DNA of 64,000 nt from NCBI GenBank assembly GCA_033558025.1, contig JAUCEF010000013.1, positions 1,295,001-1,359,000 of the forward strand, read 5' to 3'. The notes beneath the pieces are model-generated. The model searched no databases. It saw nothing but the letters and a program-made list of their open reading frames with translations, and was not told the DNA's origin. Below are positions 34,794 through 45,200 of this stretch, one piece after another. The DNA comes from Phytophthora sp. 'mugwort' (lineage: Eukaryota > Oomycota > Peronosporomycetes > Peronosporales > Peronosporaceae). Every line of letters starts with the position of its first letter. Position 1 is the stretch's first letter. The position numbers were made by a program, and so were the translations under genes.

Positions 34794-36743
34794 ATGCCAA
34801 GGCGTCTACCGCGGGGATTTCAACCGAGTTCTAAGGAGACGCCGATCGGCAAAATTATACGCATTCTGTCGCAGGAACCAAGTAAACCTCGAGATGTTGG
34901 AGGCCCGACTGCTGTCGAGAATGACTCAGCTACCAAACCTGGTGACTTCTTGAAGGCGTTTACTCCTATCGGAATGTTACTGTTTGTCACTGCAGGCGTC
35001 TCCGTTTGCTGGACGGTATGGCTGATAATATTGACCATAGCACCAAATGATACGGCTAGTTATCTGATGGACACAGTCCAGTTTAACTACGGTCAATTCT
35101 GGCTCATTATCGACCCGGAGCCAGGACTTATGGGTGTAAATGCTGTAGTTCTTGTTGTATTAGCAATCAGCTACGTACACGTGCTACTAAAATGACGGTG
35201 CTACGGAACCCAATTGTCCCGACCAGGCCGAGAAAGGGGGAAGTTGATGCAGTCTGGGTAGCCTGATTACCATTCATCGGTAGATACCTACACCATGCAG
35301 CAATGTTTCGGATTGAGTTAACAGGGTACTATGGGAAGTATCGGAAGTTTTGGGTACGTCGTAGTACAGTCTCTTTTGACTAGTCTTCGAAGATGTCCCA
35401 ATGCCTGAATTTTCCATTTTGGACGACTAGAATGTGCTGTTCAAGGGTGGGGATCTTGTTGTTGAAGCTATCCAGCTGCATCACCTACTGGAGTCGGGAT
35501 TCGCTGTCGACCCGTGTCATAGCTACGCTACTCTCTATATTTATTGCCTTCAGCTGTTTATTTCAAGCATTCTTCATCCTCTACCCGGTATCACACTCGG
35601 CATTCACCGAAGTGCTGGCGGACACTGTGTAAGTTTCTATCGTGTTCTTTTTCATTGTCCGTTCGTTCTTTTCTCACCCTATCTTTCATTATGGTAGATT
35701 CGACATGATATTTGCGATCATGGCCCCAATTTTCGTGTTAGTATACTCCTACACGGCTTTCGATCTGGACCGTGAAGTCGCTCGACTCAACCTCGAGATT
35801 TTCTCTCCAGGCAGTTTCCAGCAGCAAGCCCGGATGCAGGCCGACCCAATTGTCACGACGCTTTTCCGGTTCTGCTTTGACTCGCTTCGAATACTCACGT
35901 GGTCGAATCTAGTTGTTCGCTTGACGATCAAATATCTCGTTCAGCTATCGGCTGTCGCGTCTGGTTGAAGTTATCTACCAGCGCCGCAGGAACTTGCGGT
36001 CGACAAGCAGCAACTTGGCCAAGTTAAGAAACCAGAATGCTGTTCCTCGTTGGGTAGGGGCTCTGTTTCTTGTGGCAAGTGCGTTTGCCATAGCGTATAC
36101 TGCTAAAAGTATAGCAGATCACAGGAATCATGCAAGGCGTACCAACAGTGTCTAGCATTTGCGTATCGATGGGATCATCAGGAAACTTGCCCATGCCTCG
36201 CCCTCGTCGACGTGGATCGAGCTCCGAAGACTTATAATGGATTCATCCGATTAATGTGACAGAAACTGTGTTCGAGCTCTTGCAGCGTCTGGGGATCTGC
36301 AGGTGCTTCAGCTCACCAACCGGCAGATGGAGTTTTGGCCTGATGAGCTCCAGCATTGTGTCAACCTCGAATTTCTGTACGTGTTACAAAGGACAACTTG
36401 CCCTGTAGCTGAGGTGGTTACTGTAACTGCTTGTTGTATTATGTGTAGATCTCTTTACTACACTGGCGTAGAAGTTATCCCCGACTGGTTCGAAGTCTTT
36501 TACAAGCTGGAATTTCTGTACGTGGGTCACCGGCTCACACACGCTTCGTTGATGCGTTGCTAACCCATAATTTTGCTTGATGCAGCGACATCCATGGCAA
36601 ATTTGGTGGAACGAACGTCCGGAAAATGCCTCTCACTGCCTTCTCGCACATGAATTCGCTGACTTTTATGCACTTGGGATATCATCAGCTCCTTCCTGAG
36701 CTGCCGAGCTTGAAGGGTTTATATAACTTGAAGAGCATGTCGC
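34794..36743 (+). pseudogene. LRR-transmembrane protein, broken, with introns
   Basis: It begins at ATG 34794 (MPRRLPRGFQPSSKETPIGK). A first hydrophobic segment follows (IGMLLFVTAGVSVCWTVWLI), then a long multi-membrane region to about 36110 with helices such as MIFAIMAPIFVLVYSYTAF and VGALFLVASAFAIAYTA. The C-terminal LRRs start at about 36300 (LQVLQLTNRQMEFWPDELQH). Three canonical introns are visible: about 35629-35697 (donor GTAAGT, acceptor TAG), about 36380-36451, and about 36519-36585. The last two interrupt leucine-rich units at the same codon phase. This is an oomycete LRR membrane-protein family, probably at a cell membrane; ligand unknown. Breaks include a frame change at 35193, stops near 35262 and 35385 and frame changes at 35440 and 35510. 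The 3' end is cut by repeat copy B. Confidence 0.7.
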
Positions 36744-36923
36744 TAGTAGTATATACTGGCACATTACGCCGGCAGTTTTTTTCTTAACATTATTTACAAG
36801 GAGAATAGGTTTAATCGTGTCTAATGCCCAGCTGGTGTTTCTAACCAGTCAGCCAATCGATAACCTCAGAGCGTAAGGGGTCATCTATCACATATTAACC
36901 ATGTCTGGGAAGGGCTAAAGCTC
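36744..36923 (-). repeat. Dispersed 180-base repeat, copy B
   Basis: This copy is inverted relative to copies A and C. It starts TAGTAGTATATACTGGCACA and ends near GGGCTAAAGCTC. It cuts the LRR gene within a repeat unit, the clearest evidence that this sequence is mobile. A target duplication could not be defined, because the far side of the LRR gene is not present. Confidence 0.8.
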
Positions 36924-36987
36924 ATCTGATTGTTTTGACGATATAACGTAGGTTAATTACTCAAATATTCTCGTATGTGGCTTAACC

Positions 36988-37446
36988 GTGCAAGCTGAGA
37001 GTGTGAGAATGAGCTCACCAGCTGAGAACTCATTCCGCATTCAACCAAGTCAAGTACAAGACCAGTACGATTTATCGCGCTACCGAGCAACAACAACTTT
37101 AGCGCCAGGACGTACTGCGTCGAGTCGCCATAACTCGCGAAGCCAGTGGCCAAAAGCGAGGCAAAGACGGTGTCAGATGAAGCGGAGGCTGCCCCGAAGA
37201 GCGCAATAGAGAAGCTTCGCGTGAAGGCAAAGAAGGTGAAACAGGACGCGGTCGATAAAAGCAACACTGTGGCGAGCTCTCAAACTGTGACAACTGCATG
37301 TCTCGAGACAGAGACTCGACTCAGCAAAGCCCGGCTGCGTATTGAAGAGATACGAACGGAGATACTGGACAAGTCGGGATCACCAGATCCACAGCCTGTG
37401 GAGAAGGAGCCGATGGATATGAGTGTAAACCAGAACGAAGACGGTC
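36988..37446 (+). other. Charged, coiled-coil-like frame, unassigned
   Basis: Starting at the ATG near 37009 (MSSPAENSFRIQPSQVQDQY) and continuing after a frame change at about 37140, the reading is rich in lysine, glutamate and alanine. It contains AIEKLRVKAKKVKQDAVDKS, predicted helical. It ends at the border with the Polinton fragment near 37447. A retroelement gag is possible; no domain is recognised. Confidence 0.35.
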
Positions 37447-37690
37447 TTATTTTTTATTATCCTAACATTATAATTATAAAGTTATGGATATATAAAGATT
37501 ACGTATTTCTCCCGAGCAATACCTAGCTAACAAAGAGCGTATCAAGGAGGCGCAGAAGCGCTACTATCAGCGCACACGCGAAGCTCGCTTAGGCTACCAA
37601 AAGGGGTATGACGATAAGAATAGAGATCGACTCGCAAACGAAAACCTAAATGCGAACCTAATCTAAGCGATAGCGAACTTAACGCAGCCT
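37447..37690 (+). mobile_element. Polinton left-end fragment (third copy)
   Basis: It aligns with the outer end of Polinton copy 1 (28440-28680, reverse complement): an AT-rich leader, then the small basic gene reading SPEQYLANKERIKEAQKRYY and YDDKNRDRLANENLN. Here the original repeated form N-K-E-R-I-K-E-A-Q-K-R-Y-Y is better preserved than in copy 1. Homology ends at about 37680, just before the polymerase leader would begin. It therefore represents only the leftmost 240 bases of the element. Confidence 0.65.
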
Positions 37691-37700
37691 TATTCCAGGA

Positions 37701-37886
37701 ATGAAGATGGCTCACACTACCCTGATCACTAATCTCGTGAAAAATGACGGTAAAAAGCATAAACTACATGTATGTAGAAATGAAGGCAAAATGACGCTTA
37801 ATGCTGAGGTGGATCCAAAAAAAATCCAACTACGCCTGAAAAAGGTCGACAATATCCTGTACGAGCGGAAACAAGTCAATTGTTAG
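37701..37886 (+). CDS. Small lysine-rich hypothetical protein
   Basis: A 61-codon frame starting MKMAHTTLITNLVKNDGKKH, basic throughout, with no recognised domain. It follows the Polinton end fragment directly and may be either a Polinton accessory gene absent from the other copies or a chance frame. Evidence is weak. Confidence 0.3.
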   Translation: MKMAHTTLITNLVKNDGKKHKLHVCRNEGKMTLNAEVDPKKIQLRLKKVDNILYERKQVNC

Positions 37887-38668
37887 ATTGGGGGCAGTAA
37901 AATTTGCCGGAATCAGAACAATTGGTGGCTGAGGGAGGCCAGCTGGAATCGAAACACGAGCTGGAAGCCCTAAAAGGCGGCGCGAATCCAACACCAAATT
38001 GGTCGGATTGATAATAGGTGTCGCGACCATAGCCGGCGGTACTATGGCTCCACCAACAACGAATGTAGCTTGTACTGGCGCTTTTGCAGATGCGGTGACA
38101 GACGAATGAGGATGATGTATTCCACTCCAGAAAATTGGCTCCATTCAACGGCTTTCGCATCCAATTGTGGCCAGCTTCGTGACACTCCAACTTCCACTTT
38201 CAACGTATGATACTCCATCCAGTTCAATCCAGCTGGCAGAGTCGCGCCAATACCAGGGGCAGGATCGAAGCTGGAATCCGGTTTGATATGTGCAAGACTA
38301 TCCATGTAGGATGATCCATGGGGTATAAAGTGCTGACGGCCCGTACCAGTTGCAGTTACCACAGCCAAATCTAGAAAGCGCGAGAACATATCGCGGATTC
38401 CTCCAGGCAACTCGGCAATGTAAATCTTGCCATTTTCCCAAGCCATTGCACGAGACATGAGCGCTTGTTGCTCACATTTCACATATCATGTCCAATCTTC
38501 AAATGAGACATTGCAGACGTACACACCACGGTCGGTCGCAGCACGCGTGAGAGAAAGCAAATCGGCTACAACGTCCTTCATGTCCATCGCCTTGATAAAG
38601 CGGTTGATGCATTGAACCGCCATATTCGAGTCGGCAGTGCACAAAAAGATTCCCCGTCGCCATAACAA
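37830..38668 (-). pseudogene. Oomycete nuclease-fold-like (Uma2/PD-(D/E)XK-type) protein, broken
   Basis: Order on the minus strand: MAVQCINRFIKAMDMKDVVA at about 38620, then after a stop ENGKIYIAELPGGIRDMFSR (about 38435), IKPDSSFDPAPGIGATLPAG (about 38285), and YHTLKVEVGVSRSWPQLDAK (about 38200). A proline-rich tail in another frame runs to 37830. The pairing of P-D-S-S-F with V-E-V-G-V-S is the arrangement seen in restriction-like nuclease folds of the Uma2 type, so a D...E-x-V active site is plausible. I infer this from pattern only. Frame changes occur near 38480 and 38100-38050. Function is unknown. Confidence 0.5.
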
Positions 38669-38866
38669 GCGACACTCATAACGTCTTGTCTCCTGATTGC
38701 ATTTTACAATGAAAATGCCAGCTATAGAAGATAATAACTTAGCAATTTATTAATAGTACTGGCTAAAAGGTAGCACGCAATATCAGCCAATCGCGTTGCA
38801 AGTTTGTTCACTATTCGCGCACTATTGCAACGCGAAACAGGAAACAGATGACTTACGTGAGTTTAA

Positions 38867-41800
38867 CCCCTCTAGCCCCCGGATTTGGGACGGAAGTTAC
38901 CCTGTATAGAACAGGATAACAAAATGACTTGACTTTACTACTGCGGAGTTTTTGCAGGGTCACAATCCTTGACGGTAATCTACAGTGTCCAGTACAGGGT
39001 AACAACGAGCAAGGGATACACGACATCCTGTATGCTCCAGTTCGGGGTGATGGGTTTGTAGAGACAAAATGTCAAAATTAAAAAAAAACATCACTCACAG
39101 TTAATTATATTCATTTTGATTTGATTAGACCGTCGCAGTCTCTTCAACATCGCTAGCCAGACTACCCACTCTATCCGGACTTCCTACACTCGCCGACTCG
39201 ACGCTTGATCCAGCGCCGCTGTCGCAAGCATCGCTCTCTCCACGCGAACTCAGACGGCCCGTTCCAGATGCAGCGCGCAGCCTGATCGTCTTGAGCCCTG
39301 GGGGAATGTTAGCACCACAGCGCCAGAGATCGTGCCATATTTGGCTGCAGGTGGCTGAGTTTGTCGCCGGCAAGGGGTCGTGCTGCCGCACCTTCTGGCA
39401 TAAATAGATCTTCCCCTTGGCGCTTGTGCTGTCGCCCGCCACTTCACTTGACCTCGCTTTGGTACACTCGACGCAGTAGAAAGTTGTCTCCTACGGATTC
39501 TTTCCTGGTCTGAGTAATAAACATCCTTGCAGCCGTACTGTCGACGCTTCTTCGATTCATTTCCATTCTTGCCACGTGTCACGCGATATAGGTCGACTTT
39601 TTTCGTCGTATGCCGCGAAGGAAGTGCGTATCGAGGCGTCGGCGAGGCGGGCACTGGAGTGTCGGTCAGCGCTGCGACAGACAAGTCGCCCTCGAAATCT
39701 GCAGCTCCCACACTTAGTAGCGCCAGCTGCATCAAACGCATAAACACTGCATGTGTCGGAGAGGCCTTCCCCCGTGTGCGTTCAGCTTGTACACGACGAT
39801 AGATGATGATTGCGTTGACCATCGCCATGTCAACGAGGCCTAGGAACACAGTGTGGTAGTACTTCCGCATTTTCATTGCACTTTGTAGAATACATAACAT
39901 AAGTGCTCGAGTCAGCCGCAAAACCAGGTATAATACAGGATAACTGACCACTGAAACAAAATACCTGGATTAAGTATCTCTGCAAGCGCAGTTGATCATG
40001 GACGTCTGTACCTCCCATGCCATCTTGGTAGTCCTTCACAAGTTGGAGCGCTGGAACGTTGACCAGTGTAGCCCCCGCTCGGCGCGACAACGACTTGTGT
40101 GCTGCACCCCGTCGCGATGAAATGCACGGGCCGGTTGTCCATCCAGGATACAGCTATCACGCTGGGCTCAATTTTATCTTGCAATCCGGTACGACCCTCT
40201 CGCCATGGACTTCGACCGCTTTGCTTGCTTGTAAGGGATGGCTTAGCAGTAGCTACGTAGGTTCGTCTGAATTGTACCGACATGGTAGAGTCCACGCTGC
40301 AGGATAATGGACGACAGCAACACACTTGAGTAGAAGTGATCCGTGATGATGAGTCGTTTCTTCGGCAGCCCTTCAAGTATTTCTTCAACGTTGCGTAAGA
40401 CGGCGTTCGGGCCTTGGTTCAGGTCGGCACTATCTGTCGTCACCCGTCCTTGATAAATCTCTGCCCTATACAGGATAATTAACCAAACGCGTTAGATGTT
40501 ATCCTGGACAATACAGATCACTGAGACATACCTGTAGCACAAGCCACTCTCTGTATCGCACGTCAAGAAGCACTTTGTGCCCCACGGATGTGGCTTCCCT
40601 CGAAGGTACTGGCGGATCGGATTGTATTTGCTCCTCATGGGTATCATCCCCTCATCGAACGCGATGCGCTGCCCCACAGTCATTCCGAGCTTGAACGTTG
40701 CATTGATTGTGTCAGTGTCTAGTACAGGATAGGGAACCGGTTCAGCAGAACATATCATGTATAATACAGATGAGAACTTACATTCATCTTCGACGAAGGT
40801 CGTCCAGCCAGTTTTTGCGTGCTCGCTCACTTGCTCCTTCGTCATCCTGTCGAATGGCGCCCCAGCAGAAATATCCACTGCTTCCTCCTCATCGCTGGTA
40901 ACTTCATCCTCGCTAGACGAACTCTCACTGGTGTCTTCAACGTCCGATTCAACGTCGTCGTCAACTCTGTATTCGTTTTCGTCGTCTGAACTCATGCGAT
41001 AATCACCAATTGAAATGTCAGCGGCTTCAGCGGACTGGCGAGCGCGTCTTGGCGGGAGCACACGGGTTGGCGTTTGAGGGAGAGGCGCTTCAGATGTTGC
41101 CGTAGCTTTTCGAGCTCGCTTCTTGGCAGGAGACTTGGCCGATGACTTGGCAGGTGCCTTAGCGGGTATCTTCGCGGGGGTGCAGGCTTCTTGGTTGAAG
41201 ACTTTGCAGGCTTCTTGGCTGGAGACATCGTCGGAGCTTTGGCGGCTTCGCTGGAGACTTGGCGAGTGGCTTGGCTGCTGACTTGGCAAGAGATTGGGCG
41301 GGAGCTTCGCGGGGGCTCGCAAAGGGGGGGGGGGTTGCGGGCTGACAGTCCACAGGGCCGGGGGACGACACCGGAGCAGACGCTTGTCGCTCAACAGGAG
41401 GCGCATCGTCATGCAATACTAGTTCAAAGTTAGTAGGTTGGGTGGAGATATCACTATATGCCCAAATGCGTACCGTCGACTGGCACGTGTTGCCAAACTT
41501 CGTCGGCTCCATCGAAATAGTCAACAAGATGCGTTGTGTTTGGGCGTTTCTCTCAGCCTTCAGGGGTAAAGTAGTTATTCTCAGTAGCAAGTCCCTTTGG
41601 GCGCTCAAACTGCCGCCCAAGTTTCTTCAGTTTGGTCCGCAGCTTGGACCAGGTAAGCGGCCGGATATGCCGTCGTTTTCCCATTGCGACCTTCTGCTGC
41701 TCTGGCTTCCGTCCGTCTTATTCGCAAATGGCGCGAAAATTGCGAGCGCGCGCAACTCGCTAAATCTAGGAAAAGCGTGCCACGAATAATCAGCTCGAGG

Positions 41801-41930
41801 TTAGCAACATCGCTGCCCAAAGTTGGAACATACCGATTAATTGAAGTTTGTATGTACTGACTTGATTTAAATATGCGCATAACCTGCATGATTATTTATC
41901 CTGTAGAATACAGGCGGCGGGGTTAGAGGG
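38867..41930 (-). mobile_element. piggyBac transposon with TTAA target duplications
   Basis: The left border is TTAA at 38863-38866 followed by CCCCTCTAGCCCCCGG. The right border is CGGCGGGGTTAGAGGG followed by TTAA at 41931-41934. Terminal inverted repeats starting CCC and duplication of TTAA are the hallmark of piggyBac insertion. The 3064-base body holds a single transposase gene on the minus strand. Good preservation of both ends suggests a fairly recent insertion. Confidence 0.9.
39125..41890 (-). pseudogene. piggyBac transposase (DDE_Tnp_1_7), intron-containing
   Basis: Order on the minus strand: an N-terminal region at about 41690-41474 (RPLTWSKLRTKLKKLGRQFE in one frame), then a lysine/alanine/proline-rich stretch. 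The acidic region follows (SSSSEDEVTSDEEEAVDISA, about 40900). The first catalytic block is GQRIAFDEGMIPMRSKYNPI with IRQYLRGKPHPWGTKCF (about 40665-40575). The second block contains KKRLIITDHFYSSVLL (about 40350), then GGTDVHDQLRLQRY (about 40000), YHTVFLGLVDMAMVNAIIIY (about 39860) and a cysteine-rich end (FYCVECTKA, then KIYLCQKV, near 39490-39400). Introns with GT-AG ends are at 41419-41473, 40719-40781 (in frame) and 40466-40531. Frameshifts near the G-run at 41323-41334, near 40250 and near 39500 suggest it is inactive. Confidence 0.85.
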
Positions 41931-42282
41931 TTAAAACATTCAACCATATGTACTTTAACGAGTATTGCAACGCGATTGGCTGATATTGATAGGACCAGGG
42001 GGAGTACAACCTGATGACTCACCTTAGTCACAGTCGTGCGACACTGAAAGCGAACTTACTTAATTAATTAGTTTTTTTCTCACATAAAAAGTCAAGTCAT
42101 ATATAGGCGGGCCCCTAATACATCATCTGAATTAATTAATTAGAACTCAAACATTTTCTATGGGACCATGATATGAAGTCAGTCCTGATATAACATCCAA
42201 TAATTATAAAATAATCTCCACGAGAATAATACAGCCACAAATATATACGACCCAAAGTATCGTTTTCTACTGCGGTCAGCAT

Positions 42283-45200
42283 ATGGAGTCTCATCTATAT
42301 GAGGGTATCCATCCACCGGAGTTCTACGATAAGCTTGAGCACGTTCTCTCTACGCAAACCAGTGCATTCAAGGTGAATGTTGCTCTCGGCTACTACCCGA
42401 TTAGTCTCAGAGATGAGAATGAAACACGATACTTTCACCCGAATCTGGGTAATACATACGTGTTTAATACTCCTGTTGCGGTCAACAGTAAGACTGATAT
42501 TCGAAAGACAATTATTTCGGAAATCAGGTCTATGGAGCTGGTTAACAAGCTGAACTACCCCAGCTCTGGATACAAGGTCAAGGCGATTACTGGATTTAAG
42601 ATTTTCATCTACCATCGCAACCATGCTTTTGGTGATAGCGAAGCTGTCATTCCTAAGATCATTCGCGAAAACAAGCATGTCATCACCTTTCCCAAGACGA
42701 ACAACAAATGCGTCTTCCAGTGTATTGCATGGCATTTGCTACAAGACCATAAGAAGGATCCTCGTAGAATCCAGGCTCAAGTGAAGGAGGTATTTAAGCG
42801 CTACTGTTCTATTAAGGATATTAACTACACACTGAGTATGCTCAAAAGCTTTAAGCCTATTGACCTTCTTCAATTTGATGAGGTTGAGGACTGTTTCCAG
42901 CCAGCTATCAATGTTTATCAGATGGATGTTTCCTCTGCAAACTTTTTTGAATGCATTCGTCGCTCGGACAAGGAGTTTGAATCCATGGCCATTTTATCTC
43001 ATGAGAATTACGCTCTGTATATTAAGAGCATCGATCTGCTTCAAAGCTAGTATCAATGCCTTAAGCGTAAAATGGATTCATTAGCGCTGACAAGCTCAGC
43101 AGCCATAAGAAAAACCAATGTGATCTTGTCAATAGAGAGTTTCCCAGATGAGACAACAATCTACAGACCGCCCCAGAACTCCATCAAATCGTTGCTGACA
43201 AAGTACACTATTAAATAGATTGATCACTACATCGATCACTTCATCGTGTATTATTTTTTTTGAGGCCATATTAAAGCCGACTGGTATCCAACATGATGAA
43301 AGCACAGTCTTCACGAATGAGTATATTGCTGTTTCGGTAGCTGACAGTCTGTCTGGGGAAGTACGATGCTTTGTAAATGATGAGCCAAAAGCTTTACTAA
43401 AATATATGTTTGATTACATTAGCAAAGTCGGTTTGCAAATTCGTGAGTACAATGTTCAAAAGTATGAGCCACTTCTCAAGAAGATTATCAGAGCTCACGG
43501 CTTTAGCGGTATGGAGATCCCTGGATTAAAGCTTGGGAAGAAGTACTCAATCGATGACGTTGATAACTGGATCAAGGATGGAGACTATGCCAGGTTTTTC
43601 GATTTCCATAAAACAATTTCCCTCGGGAAGGAAGAGGTCTGCCTATGGCAGAATCAAGCAACAGCTCGATCATCAAATAACAGTATTGGGGTTCAACTCT
43701 GGTAGATACGATATCAACTTGATTAAGAGCGACCTATCGCCGTCTTTGGTACGTCGAACATTAAATCTGTGATCAAGAACCCAAGCTACATGTGCATTTC
43801 TGCTTCAGACATGAAGATGCTTGATATTAGCAACTATGTTCCTGTTGGAACAGGTTATGGGAAGTATCATAGTACATATCTCGGTGGATGCAAGTGTGAT
43901 AACAGGATTCAATGTGTCTGTGGTCTTGGCAAGGGACTATTTCCATACGAATACATTAAAGCTTTCGAGGTGCTCAATGAGATTAACATCCGTCCCAAAT
44001 CAGCATTTGACAGTGCTCTTCGTGGCGCCAGTATTACCAACGCTGACTACTAGCGAGTACCATTCATCAAGGCTATCGAGGCTCAGCCTGAATTGTTTGA
44101 ACGTTTTGATCTTGACATGTTTACTGATGGTGTCCCGCTTCCGGGGTTTTCGGAGGAAGTTATGTATCAAACCTGTTTCAATGAGCTCCAACACCCTAAA
44201 AATACACCCGCTAAGGCTGTCAGATTCCCAGCTAAGCGTATGAGTGGCTACAAGCACCGGTTTGTAGACGCTTTGCATCTACAAACCGGTGCTTGTAGCC
44301 ACTCATACGTTCAATATGACTCTCGACCACTTGGACGCGCTGCTGAAAAAGCAAAATATCTGTGTGGTCTGTGCTGATGTCAGTTGACTGCCAATACTGT
44401 TCAGCCGACCGTATCAATAACAAGTTGTGGCATGTTGACGGTAATGTTCTTATCTCTTGCGTTCAATGCAACGTCGCACGCCAGGACATGTCGCTCAGTG
44501 GATTTCGCTTCAAGAAACTACTTGAGTTCAACTCGGACAAGCTTGTCTATTCGATTGACAGGGATAAGAAAGACATTCACGGCAAAATGAAGTAAAACGT
44601 TGCTGGTGGATCATCTATCATTTCAGCCGCTACGCAAACGCAACGAGACTAAGATTCGTCGTGGCAAGCTCGTGAAAAAGATCATCGGCTACGACTCTAA
44701 TGCTCTATACCTCTGGGCTCTTGGTAATAACATATCTTCGCCTTACCACTATTAAAGCTTATCCAAATGTTGTTGAGAACATCCAGAACGGCAAGTTTTT
44801 GGCTTTCTTGAGTGTGATATTCGAACTCCAGATCACCTGAAAGACTATTTTAGTGAAATGACTCTCATTTTCAAAATACACTGATCGACTGTACTAACGA
44901 GAAGGTCATTGGTGATCATATGTTTGATTACAACGAGGCACGAGAACAAAGCTAAAGCTTGCTCGCAAGTTGATTGGAAGCTACTTCGGTGAAAAGATTC
45001 TGATCTACACTCCGCTACTCAAGTGGTATCTATCTCATGGAACGGAAATCACTAAGACTTACAGTTTCATTAAAGCCAGCGCTCACAAGGCTTTTGTTCT
45101 ATTCATGAAGGCTGTATCGAGCACGTTGTGTTGGTGATGAGGATAAGAGTAAGGCTATGATTGCGGAGATGATGAAACTCGTTGGAAAATCGGCGTTGGG

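Larger units (their letters stand above)
38779..41987. repeat. 23-base inverted repeats of an older element split by piggyBac
   Basis: The arms 38779-38801 and 41965-41987 are perfect reverse complements (AATATCAGCCAATCGCG at the outer side). They lie 66 bases outside the left TTAA and 31 bases outside the right TTAA of the piggyBac element. Without piggyBac they would be ends of an inverted-repeat element of about 140-150 bases. A further partial copy of the inner part (ATTGCAACGCGAAAC) lies at about 38823-38837. Confidence 0.85.

Noticed and set aside
40820..41000. Serine-rich plus-strand frame at 40757-41002 as a secreted protein
   Set aside because: It is the antisense of the acidic region of the piggyBac transposase; the serine bias is produced by the complementary codons.
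42295..42735. 146-codon minus-strand frame, repeated at 27744-28184 on the plus strand
   Set aside because: It is conserved in both Polinton copies only because the DNA is conserved; it lies antisense to the intact polymerase N-terminus and has no recognisable domain.
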